NCBI GenBank assembly: GCA_028023455.1 | Contig: JAQFVV010012491.1 | Span: forward strand, 975,501 to 1,039,500 | Source: Epiperipatus broadwayi | Lineage: Eukaryota > Onychophora > Udeonychophora > Euonychophora > Peripatidae | Direction of reading: 5' to 3' | DNA: 64,000 bases | In this document: positions 37,185 to 47,679 of the stretch, piece after piece | Layout of the letters: each line of letters opens with the position of its first letter | How positions within the stretch are numbered: the stretch's first letter is position 1 | Notes under the pieces: generated by a model | Seen by the model: the letters and a program-made list of their open reading frames with translations, nothing else | Told to the model about the DNA's origin: nothing | The model's database searches: none | Program-made: the position numbers and the translations under genes

Positions 37185-37352
37185 TAAGTCTGATCTACTT
37201 AATAGTTTTTGCATGTGTAAATAATAACAATAACAACAGACAATCTTAGGAGGTAAAACAATATTTTAAATTGGTGATACATACATCTGATCTATTAACA
37301 GTTTTTTGTGTATAAACAACAATAATAATAACAACAACAACAATAATAATGC
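37185..37352. repeat. Diverged tandem duplication with AAT/AAC repeats
   Basis: A segment beginning TCTGATCTACTTAATAGTTT at about 37188 recurs as TCTGATCTATTAACAGTTTT about 100 bp downstream. Both copies end in (AAT)n/(AAC)n trinucleotide repeats. Confidence 0.7.
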
Positions 37353-37701
37353 TGATGATATACAACTGAATTTTAATGCAAGTAATAAGGCATCAAATAT
37401 TCCTAATCTACTGATCACTGTAAAGTCATGTCAAAAACATCAAATGCCAACCCAAAGAAGAATATTTTAATATTTCAATGCAAGTAACTGTGATCAATGA
37501 GAGGCAAAATGACTAAGTAAACATCTTTTATCATATAAATTCATACAGTTTTGACCACTTATAATTACTCATTTCAAGATCTCACCCTCAGTTGAACATA
37601 GTTTTTATAATATATATTACAATTTATATATGTTCATGCTAAAATATAATAATAAATGCCATTTTATTATTTTGTAAAAATAAAATTAAAAATGTACTTA
37701 C

Positions 37702-37893
37702 CATAAGTAGACAACACCTTTGTTCTCTCCACAGACTTACACATCCAATAACGCCTGTAATGAGAACAATGCATCCTGCAACAATCAGAATGTAGACGGT
37801 GGCCACGTAAGAATTGGAAGTAAGGAGACTTACATAGTGGTATTTATCTACAATGGTCCAAATACCCACACCAAGAACTGCCGCTCCAGATAA
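37702..37893 (-). CDS. Tetraspanin exon: first and second transmembrane segments
   Basis: Minus strand: acceptor TTTTAG, then 64 in-frame codons starting LSGAAVLGVGIWT and ending WREQRCCLLM, then donor GTAAGT. The exon covers the end of helix 1, the small extracellular loop (DKYHYVSLLTSNSYVA), helix 2 (ILIVAGCIVLITGVIGC) and the short inner loop with the cysteines typical of palmoylated tetraspanins. It aligns well with CD151/TSPAN11 (for example VGIWTL, DYISLL, ILVVAG, VTGVLGCCA). Phase 0 at both ends matches the exon at 3702-3776. The preceding exon with the initiator Met and the start of helix 1 should lie at higher coordinates; I did not find it. Gene identity is firm, subfamily probable. 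Confidence 0.93.
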
Positions 37894-39300
37894 CTAAAAT
37901 ATAATAATAATAATAAATTTAATATCTAGATAATTTATAATAACAGTTATAATTATCAATAATAAACCAGAATTGGAATAAATAAAAAAAATCCCACTCT
38001 TAAAAAAAAATTGACTATTGAAATCTAATTAGAAAATATTAAAAAATCACTTAATCAAAACCCTACCTTAATTACAATAAAAAACAGTAAGATTTATTAA
38101 TGACTACACATTTTCAACAATAAAATATACTGTTTTATAATTCATTGCAACAAGGAAAAGTCCAAAAAGTATAAATTTAAAAACAATTAGTAATAAAGAA
38201 CAAACAATATCGATTAAAAGTAATACACGCTTATAAGTAAAGAATTATAAATAACAGTAACTCACTATCATTATTAAATATTATCAATTGAACATCTATT
38301 TCTAAGGATCACATGGTTAATGAATGTTTCTCAAGAATGATCTATTATATATGGATTTCTTAAGCTTTCTCAAAGGTAGCTTTAATTGTGATGTTAGAGC
38401 CAATTTACCACAATGTTTGGAAGCCCTTTTTTTATTTTCATTCTCAACTATACATGTTTTTTTTTACTGAAATAGATACTTCCATAATATCATGAAAATA
38501 AAACATTTTTAATCTGGTCATTTGGACTTCAACTTCAAAAATTGGGATTAATTTCTGATCAAATTATTTTTACTATCCATAGTATTCCAAAACTCCTTAT
38601 TAATACTCTAGTTCAAAATCTCAATACTTTTCCTATTCATCATCTGTATTGAACATTCACTTATAATGATTCCGAGGAATTACTATAATTAAAATAAATC
38701 TGATCATTTGTCAACTGCATACTCAGATTTTGATGAATTTCTTGTCGACACTGTCATTAATAATGATCAAAGTAGATAAACTGTCAATCATTCTTATATC
38801 TTCAATATCAATTTTGCAAGTCAGCTGGCAACAACCATCAATTTTTGTCATAATATTTAACTGCAGTCGCAATTCTTTTTTACTTTGTTTTTTAACTTTC
38901 CTAATAAGAATCATAAGGTATTATCTATTTGATTATAATTGAAATTAACATAACCAATGTTTTTTCCACAAATCTTGAATCCGCATTTGTCTTCATTCAC
39001 TTTGGCTTTCTTCATTACATATTCAGTATACAAAATGAATAATTAGGATGATAATGTGCAGATTTATTTAACTCCTTTACCAAAATAAAACCAATATGTT
39101 ACAAGATTTATTTTATCAGTAGCTCCTAATCTTATATAAACATTTCTCATAAAAACATTGTTTTAAAATACATATTTTCCTTTAAAAAATCCATAATTTA
39201 TCTAAATCAACTTAATCAAAGATCTGTTGTAATCAATAATACATATCACAAATTTTACCAAATTCACCACTTTCTGTATTTTGCTGCAATATCTTATATA
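37894..39300. other. AT-rich intron sequence upstream of the tetraspanin exon
   Basis: No first exon, promoter or recognised element seen. Confidence 0.55.
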
Positions 39301-39309
39301 AATATAATT

Positions 39310-39605
39310 CATCCACTTTTTAGCAAAAACCTTTCATTGACCTATATTCATACACAATCTTACGTTTTAACTGTCCTATAGTCTGCTTCACAGCCACTTT
39401 TATTTTAATTTTTTTGGCTCTGAAGAAGACTGTAGGACAGTCAAAATGTAAGATTGTGCATGAATATAGGTCAATAAAAGGTTTTTGCTAAAAAGTGTAA
39501 ATTAAAATAATAGTGGTTCTGAAGAAGACTGTAGATAAGTCAAAACATTAGATTGTGCATGAATATAGATCAATAAAAGATTTTTGCTAAAAAGTGTTCA
39601 AAGTA
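39310..39605. repeat. Inverted plus tandem repeat, family B
   Basis: An inverted copy (39310-39405) is followed by two direct copies starting at 39420 and 39519, 99 bp apart. Shared phrases are TGAAGAAGACTGTAG, TTGTGCATGAATATAG and TTTTTGCTAAAAAGTGT; the inverted copy has ACTTTTTAGCAAAAA and CTATATTCATACACAAT-like complements. Related to the repeat at 5217-5360 by GACTGYAGGACAGT and its neighbours. Same inverted-tandem layout as family C, with a shorter unit. Confidence 0.85.
39420..39447 (+). ncRNA. Decayed hammerhead-like core (family B)
   Basis: CTGAAGA, then hairpin GACTG-TAGGA-CAGTC with five perfect pairs, then AAAAT where GAAAC is expected. Compared with the copy at 5289 the hairpin pairing is kept while core bases are lost. 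A second, weaker copy is at 39519-39546 and an inverted one at 39364-39392. Confidence 0.35.
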
Positions 39606-39609
39606 GTGG

Positions 39610-40545
39610 ATAAATTGTATTTATAAAACATATCAAAGTTTCTTTTTTGACCTCCACAGATTTTTCAAATATATAATATATATTATTAATGATGTGATTT
39701 ATTTTTTAATCTTTCTTGAAACCATCTTGAACAGATAGCAGTTCTCTTTCGGTGTAAGCTATATTCAATCTGCCTGCAATATATGTAACATTTTAACATA
39801 GCAATATTTGTTAAGTTAAACATGGATCACCTTCTAATATATCATAAAGGTGCTGTAAAAATATAATCATAAGATGCTGAAAATATCATACGGTCATATA
39901 AGCAATTAGAATACTTTTTATATTGTTAGATGTAATATTTAATCTCCTATTTGCAAGGTCATATTTTGATTAGATTGAGTATGAAAAGCAGATGGAAATT
40001 AATGCATATCTTTAAAAATTATTTAATAATGAATGATCATGGCATAATCTTGTATGTATGTGATATAAAAAAAAAGTACAACAGTTTGAGCTCTGTTGAT
40101 ATTCTTACTTTTTTTGTTATAATAATATATACTGATTTCTTCTAATTTTCAGGTCATTGAGAAGTTAATCGATACAAAACCATCAACTCCAATGGCTTAA
40201 TCATTTGACAATATCAAATCTAATTTGATCACATTTTATTTTCTGCAAATTTTTCTATGTTAAAGTAATATGTCTTTATGATTCTCTTTGCCATAAAGTT
40301 TTTTTTGTATATCTCTGTTGATCACTTCAATTGTAGTTAGTGAATTTGAATTTCAGAAAATTTGCTGCTGGACAAAATTCCCTTTTGATCTCACAAGATA
40401 AATTATAAAAAAGTGAAGATATTATAACAGCAGTGGCAAAAAAAAGTGCAATTGTTAAAAAAAAATTATACACAATGTGTTCCAATATGTATATAATGTA
40501 TTTGATATTAAATCAAATACAAAGTGTGATTATATTTTGCTTTTA
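39610..40545. other. AT-rich sequence
   Basis: Nothing recognised. Confidence 0.6.
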
Positions 40546-40552
40546 TTCCTAA

Positions 40553-41449
40553 TTATTCAAAATAGTCTCCTGGTGATTCATTATACTGCTGGAAACAATT
40601 GTAAAAATGTTTGAAATAGCTCTTGAAATTCTCTTCTAATCTTCTGGATGTCAGTTAAAAATCAGTGGAAGCTTAACCAGGAAAATAGAGTGGATGCTCA
40701 AGGGTATGGAACATTACTTCTTTTGGCCAAATAAATTGGCAGCATATGCCAGGGATAACAACTGACCCAGAGTTTTGCTCAAAAAATTCAGATGGCTTGT
40801 GCAAAATTTTTGCCTGTGAATGATTTAAAACACTTAAATTTTTATTAGCATTTACTTCTGATCTTCAAGAATGTATTTATAATAAATAATGCCTTTAGAA
40901 TAAAAAAAATGGTGAGCAATATCTTGATTTGGTTCTATTGCATTCACAATTTTTTTTTGTTTTTTTTCCTTTATGAGGATCTTCCATCTTATTCTGGCAC
41001 TTAGTTGATAATTCATATTGAAAACATCAGGTATCTGAATGTGAAGTTGTGGTTATTTTGCATATGTCTGCATTGCTCTACTCTGTTATTTTTTTCATCA
41101 ATGATCAACAAGAGATATAAAAGCATATGCACCCCTTCTGCATTTTCAAATCTTCCATTAAAATATGATACCCAGAGGTTATAGAAATGCTAGTGAGTTC
41201 TTCAATGAGTCTGACAGGCACCCAATCTTTAAATATTTTGGTAACTTTTTTTTATGTTTCTTCATTTCTAGTTATTTTTGATGCACATGGACATGAAATT
41301 ATCAATGCTCTCTCTCTCTGACATCGCAAAATCTTGCAAATCATTTAAAAACATTGTTTGACTGCCATAAAAGTATGAATCATTTCAAACATTTCAATAG
41401 CAGTTTTGTCCAAATTAAAATAAAATTGCATATTATTACAATACTCCAT
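40553..41449 (-). pseudogene. Mariner-family transposase pseudogene
   Basis: From an ATG at 41449 the minus strand reads MEYCNNMQFYFNLDKTAIEM, like the N-terminal 'KFCFKLGKTATETFEMI' helix-turn-helix start of SETMAR/FLJ37770-type mariner proteins. Later blocks, in shifted frames: TRNEETxKKVTKIF, HILMEDLKMQK (usual 'ILTEDLGMRKV'), EHPLYFPG (usual 'HPPYSPDLAP') and the C-terminal SPGDYFE just before a TAA at 40553. Total 897 nt against about 1040 for an intact gene, with several frameshifts and stops and loss of much of the catalytic middle. No terminal inverted repeats could be defined. Confidence 0.8.
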
Positions 41450-41459
41450 TGTAGGTTTT

Positions 41460-42160
41460 CTACAAATGTACAAAACATTATAACATTTCATGTCATAAGA
41501 TGTGATCCTAACATGTTAGCATCTTAAAATTTTTGCAGTAAATAGAAAAATTATGTTGCTACATATTACATGCATTGATGTAGAGATGATGTTGCAACAA
41601 CCTGAGAAAAATCAGTGATTTTCACTGAAACACATTATATAAGAGTTAGCCGATGGATTGGGAACTTCTGATTTGTAATCAAAATAGTATATATATATTG
41701 TGCCCTTTTGTATGGGTCACCATTTAATTTTTGTGCTAATCTATTAAAAATTTTAAATTTAAGCTATATTTGAATATGTGATGTTAATTTTGCTTATGGT
41801 AATATTTCAAAAGGTTTAATTAAAGCAATCTGTGAGTATTTGATATGTAAAATTGTGCTGATATTGAGAGAGACATTTTAAATGATGATGATTATAATAT
41901 ATAGTTGGAAAAAATGGCCATAATCAATACTGCATTAATATATTTAATAAATAGGTATTTAAAGCTAAAAGTGTTTAAAAGACAAGTAAGATTAAATGCA
42001 TATGTTTATTGTTGATAAAATAATGTTATAAAAGAATATAAATATTTTAATTATTGTAAGTACTTAAATAAAAGACTAATATTTGATTTTAATAATATTG
42101 GATAATTATTTTAAAATCTATTATAATATCTTATTTATTTTAAAAATATTTATTTTAAAA
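41460..42160. other. AT-rich sequence
   Basis: Nothing recognised. Confidence 0.6.
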
Positions 42161-42169
42161 AAATGCAAT

Positions 42170-45107
42170 TGTTAGTTTATTTTTAGACGATGACAAGCGT
42201 TTCTTGTATTGTAAAGAACAGATGTTAGTTAAATATACACACACATGCTTGGAAGTTGTTTAGTAAAGTTGCAGAACTATTTTAAAAAATCATGTTATAA
42301 ATTTATAAATAATACGTGAGTTATCACGAGATAAAATAAAGATAAATCAATGTAGAATATTAAATCTGATTTTAAAATATTGTTTTAAAAATATGACGTA
42401 TAAAAAAATACTTAGTTTATTTAAAAATAATCTTATAAAAGTTAAAATTAAAATCAAGTAAGTAAGAATACTTTTTAAAAATGTTTAATGGATTTAAATA
42501 AACGATAAGGATTATTTTAAAAATTTTAATAATGTAATAAATATTAAATATTAAATAAGTCATTATTTATTTTTAATTTTGTGTTGTTGGTAAATATGTA
42601 AATAAGCCAGCAAATTGATTGTTTAAATGTACCAATCAAATGGGAAGTTTCTTCCGGTATAAAAGCTCAGTTCAATTGTTAGGAGGGGACTTCGTGATTG
42701 ATTTTTCAAGTTAATTGTGTTATTAAAAAAAATAGCTACGTAAATTTTGTAGACGCTTTTAAAATCATTTTTCAAAATTATAAGAGTGTCTTGTAAATAA
42801 GTTATAAAAGTTTTAAATGATAGACATGCAGTGTTAATTTAATTTTTTCCCTATCGGTCGTCTCTATTGAGCTCAATTTTACAAGCAAATGGTCATGGGA
42901 ACATCATATATAGTGAAAATATATCAGAAACTTTACCTTAGAAATATGACAAATGCTGGATTAGTTCGGAAAATTACGAGATGGAGAAAAGTAGTATTTT
43001 GGACAGTATATAATTTTAAAAGCTAATTACTATTGACTATTAGAAAATAGATATTTTAGAGAATAAAATACTTCTTTATGAAGAAAGTATTTTGCAAGCT
43101 ATAAATTTAAATGTATATCTTAAGTAAAGATATTAAAAATGAAAGTAGTTTTAAAAATATTTGCCCTGTTAAGTCTTTATATTTAAGAGACTAAATGTTG
43201 ACAATTTTAAAAGGCAAATAAATTGAAAATATAATTAGCTAAAAGTCTTAATATAATAAAAATTATTATATTGAAATAATTTAAACGCTGGTTGTTTAGA
43301 TGAAGAAGCTTATTCTTACCTGGATATTTTGTTAAGAAATGCGCAAGTAATACGTGGACGTCCCAGTTAATTTAAAATAATTAAATGATAATTTTCATAA
43401 AACTAAAGACTAAGCTAAAATAATAACTTTTGAATAATATTTTAAAAATAACTAAATCAGGATCCTATAAACTATTTTAATTTTATTTTATTTCTTATGG
43501 AAGAATTAACTTTTATTTTATTTTAAAAGAACGTTTTCATTTTCATAAACTTTTAAAAAAACACGTGATGGACCGGAAACAGGAAATGGTGTTCTAGTGA
43601 ATATGTGCCTAGGATTAAAGAACTTTATGGTGAAAAGGAAACATCGCTGGAGTTATGTAATATGAATTCTGTTTTTATTTATCTAACATAAAATTTAAAT
43701 ATTATTAATCTATTAAAATAAGATAGGTACATTTCTTTAAATAATAACTAAAAATAATATAATGATTAATTGCATAAGTTTATTTTATAATTAATATAAC
43801 ACGGAATATGTTAAAGAATGATTGTGAGTGTAAATGTGAATTATTTTATGAAGCTGTAATTCCGAAGAATATTGGAAGATGGACTGTACATTAAATCATT
43901 ATTGATGGTAAAAATTGTATAATAATAATAATTTTGATGTATTTAATATGTTTTCTTTAGATCAACCAAATGATATGTTATTGTTGAATGGATGTATAAG
44001 TATTTTAAAAATACACACACATTATATTGGCAGTAACAGTTTTATTTAAATATGCATAATTTGAATTTATGATATAAATATGATACAACATTACATAAGA
44101 AGCTTAGAAATAATTATATGATTCTTTCGTAAATAAATTTTGATTTTTATTTTTATTATTATTATGTTGGAGTATTAGAATTATATTTATTATTCATACA
44201 AGTAATTATTTTATTTCAAGTTAGGAAGAGATCTCAAAGTCTATATTTTATTTTTTATTTTATTGGATAAATTAAGTTAAGTTTTATGTAGAAGTTTATG
44301 TTTGAATTAAAGGTTTACTGAATATAGATGACGTAGTATAAATAGTTTGGATAATTAGTATTTATTTAAAGTTGAAGGTTGTTTTCCCGTAATTTTAAAT
44401 AAGTTTTAGAGGATGTTTTGTAGATAAAAGTTTATTAAGAAGGAGTAGAATAACACATAAAGTAAAGTAATAATTTCACATAGAAAAGAATCATAGAATT
44501 TATCTAATATAATGCTTTATGAATTTGAAATTGATGAATAATTTAATTATTATTTTAACAGTACATATATGTAATGCATATTTGATAAAACATGTAGCAT
44601 GAATTGCATTAAATGAAATATAAAATTATAATCAGTTATTTGTTATTGCATTATAAAGATACATTAGTTTTATATTATGCTATTAGAGTAATGCTGATAT
44701 TAAAGTGAACACATACTAGTACATGATGAAATGAATAACAGTAATACTTAAGTGATGTAGCAATTTAATTAGCAAAGTTTAATTGTTTACATATGCTACA
44801 TAAATATTGTTTACATAAATTTTTCTATGTAATAATTGAGGTTTACTGATGCTTGTTTAAAGTCTAAGTTTTGGAAACATACTTCAATGTTATTAGTACA
44901 GCATTTTAAAGAATGTATAATTACTTATTAGGAGTATGAGTTAATAACAGTGTAAACTTATTGTATTATTATTTTCTTATTTTTATTTTTATTTGTTTTC
45001 ATAATTTTGAACTGTAAATATTGTAAATAAATTCTTAGTTGAAGTTAATGTAAATAAATTTGTTTAATTTGTTTAAAAGTGTGTCGATTTCATTATTTTA
45101 CACCACA
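42170..45107 (+). mobile_element. C-poor block with LTR-like ends, possible solo LTR or noncoding transcript
   Basis: The segment begins TGTTAG and ends CACCACA, and is flanked by GCAAT (42165-42169) and GCATT (45108-45112), a possible 5-bp target duplication with one mismatch. It contains a CCAAT box and TATAAAAG promoter near 42630-42665 and AATAAA polyadenylation signals near 45025 and 45053. C is clearly rarer than G on the plus strand throughout, unlike the flanks. No coding region longer than about 65 codons is present. An LTR of 2.9 kb would be very long; alternatives are a noncoding RNA gene or a non-autonomous retroelement. Ends are tentative. Confidence 0.35.
42625..42700 (+). promoter_or_regulatory. 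CCAAT and TATA-box promoter
   Basis: ACCAATCAAA (42630-42639) is followed by TATAAAAG (42658-42665) and then AGCTCAGTTCAATTG, where initiation about 25-30 bp downstream would be expected (near 42690). It is the best polymerase II core promoter I see in the window. It points right, into the C-poor block. Confidence 0.5.
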
Positions 45108-45112
45108 GCATT

Positions 45113-46140
45113 TGATAACAGATAATTTGAATAAACATAATATTTGCACAATATGAATTTATTATTATTATTTAGAAATAAACACAATATTTTCCTGATA
45201 TCATTTTATAAGAATTGATTGACATTAACATATAATATTATTATGGTCATAAGGTAATTATAATGCATAATATAAGAGTACAATATTATTTATTGCCACA
45301 GATTATTAAATTGTAAGATTTTGATCTATTCTAAAATTAAGATACTATATGAAAATAAAAGATATACATATGATTATTTATTTAATGATTGATGATATGA
45401 CAAAAATAGATAAGATTAAATTATACCATAAGATTAGTATTATATATTATTATGATAATAAGTTAGGTGTATTTAGGTTTGATATAAAATCCCTTATCAT
45501 ACTTATTTACATGAGTTATCATTATTTTAAGATAATTAGAAGAACCTGAGATTATTTAATTATATTTTTAAAAATTAAAAGTTAAGATTTATTTATTTTA
45601 TTATTATTAAAGATAGTTTATTTTATTTAAAAGCCATAAGAATGCTGTAGAGGTAGTAGTAAGTTAATAAGGAGGTGATAGTATTCTTATGCCATTGAGA
45701 CAATGTCTTGGAAGATATTGACTCAATGTAAATCTACTTATTGCTTTGTAACTTTACTTCACAGTCTCATGATTTTGATAGATACTTATTTAATTAGTAC
45801 ATACTATAGAAATATATTGATTTTGATAATTGATAATAAATTTAATTAGAATATGATAGTATAAAAGTAAATTAAAGATAGATATGCAAATTTTAATTAA
45901 GCATTATAATTTAATTGAGCTAGTTGTATTTCAAACTATATTATACATCGAGAAGTAAGGGTACAATATATATATATATAAAGACTTTTTATTATACAAA
46001 TGAATATACATCTCTAAAATTTATATGATTTACTAATGATATATTTCAGCAGTATTATTAATTATAGACAGAGGGTTCATTTTGCAAATATAATCCATCT
46101 CAAAAAGGTGATTGCAAAATAAAATATTCATTAAATGATT
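45113..46140. other. AT-rich sequence
   Basis: Nothing recognised; (TA)n near 45968. Confidence 0.6.
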
Positions 46141-46148
46141 GTTTTTAA

Positions 46149-47666
46149 CCCCTTGAGACCGAAAACCGCTTTTTTCCGCATTAAAAAAAGTTTGCAATTT
46201 CGACCGCAATAGCGTGCAAACCGTATACGTCACAGTTACGCTTTTTTTTTCTTTCTCTCCGCCATTTTTCTATCTTTTTGTACGTCTAAAATTTTTTTCT
46301 GTGCGATGAAAATTAGATTTTTTATAGCAATTTTCGTAAAGTACATTATTAAAATTTTGTAAATTTTTTTTATCTTTCTAGATTTTATCAACGAATAAAA
46401 AAAATATACGGAGAAAACAATTATTTTCGCCGCTGAACGTAATTATCATTCTAACGAACTTTTCTGTTGATGTGTTTGATTTTGAGGTTTCGTATTCCCC
46501 ATTACCCGTAAGTATTCATCATCATCTGATATATAATAATTGCTTGTAATTCCTTTGGGTTATTTATTTTATTTTATTTACTGTTTTTATACATTTCATT
46601 GTAGATAAGTTTTTATTCATTTTATAGCATACTTTGCTATTATGGTTTGCTATGTAATAATGCATAATTTAGCTCACTCTTACCCTCATGATATTCCAAT
46701 AATATAGTAATTATTTTTTACATGCATAACTTAGAATTTACTACGTTTTTATTCATTTCATTGTAGATAACTTTTTATTCATTTTATAGCATACTTTGCA
46801 GATAAGTTTTTATTCATTTTATAGCATACTTTGCTATTATGGTTTGCTATGTAATAATGCATAATTTAGCTCACCCTTACCCTCATGATATTCCAATAAT
46901 GTAGTAATTATTTTTTACATGTATAACTTAGAATTTACTACGTTTTTATTCATTTCATTGTAGATAACTTTTTATTCATTTTATAGCATACTTTGCAGAT
47001 AACTTTTTATTCATTTTATAGCATACTTTGCTATCATGGTTTCCTATGTAATAATGCATAATTTAGCCCATGATTTTTCAATAATATAGTAATTATTTTT
47101 TATCCCCATAACTTACACTTTACTAAAGTTATTACTGTTATTTTTTTTTTGATCCACACTAAAACCTTGCATTTCTAATCCACACAAAACCTTGCATTTC
47201 TAATAGATATCCCGCATAGAGGGCCTAGAAAAACAACTGCTTGCAAAAATAGAACATACAGGGTGTCAAGCAGAAAAACGAAATTGAAATGGTCACCTTT
47301 TGCCACATTACACCAACAATCTGTAACTCAGGTAGGTCATGTTATATATTATTTTTTTCTGCATTTTATGACGAATGTGATGAAGCTGTCTATGAAATTG
47401 TCATTTTAGGCTATACCTTTCAAAATTGAGAGTTTGTGAACCAATGTAAAAATAAAGATTTTAAAAATGTGAAAAATATCATTTTTTTTAAATTATTTGT
47501 GGTAATGACTACTTTATCAGCTTTATAACATTCTTTCATATTTGCACTTTATAAAAATGTATATATATATATTTATTTATTGTAATAAATTAGACATTTT
47601 ATTTAAAATTGTAGGTCCTATATTTTTTTTTGGGAATTAAAAATGGCCGTTCAGGTCTCTATGGGT
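46149..47666. mobile_element. Non-autonomous piggyBac-like element
   Basis: Flanked on both sides by TTAA (46145-46148 and 47667-47670), the piggyBac target. The left end reads CCCCTTGAGACCGAAAACCG, and the right end, reverse-complemented, ACCCATAGAGACCTGAACGG: imperfect inverted repeats sharing GAGACC and starting with CCC, as usual in this superfamily. The element is 1518 bp, shorter than autonomous members (about 2.4 kb), and has no transposase ORF. A short frame near 47225-47332 (ending KLKWSPF, then SVTQ) may be a transposase scrap; this is weak. It also carries the 197-bp tandem repeats described separately. Confidence 0.82.
46590..47130. repeat. 197-bp tandem repeat inside the piggyBac-like element
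   Basis: GCTATTATGGTTTGCTATG starts at 46636 and again at 46833, with a diverged copy at 47030, an exact period of 197 bp. Each unit includes TTTTTATTCATTTTATAGCA and TAATAATGCATAATTTAGC. The first two units are nearly identical; the third is diverged and shortened. A smaller repeat of the ATAGCATACTTTGCAGATAA block lies between units. Confidence 0.93.
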
Positions 47667-47679
47667 TTAATGATTACTA

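Larger units (their letters stand above)
3777..37701 (-). other. Large tetraspanin intron (about 33.9 kb)
   Basis: If the two tetraspanin exons belong to one gene, this is its intron: donor GTAAGT at 37701-37696 and acceptor TTTCAG at 3782-3777. It contains most of the mobile elements listed here, inserted in both orientations. I found no further exon within it. An alternatively used or poorly conserved exon could be missed by eye. Confidence 0.75.

Noticed and set aside
47160-47340. piggyBac transposase exon
   Set aside because: A short frame with KLKWSPF is suggestive, but there are no catalytic Asp blocks or cysteine-rich C-terminus.
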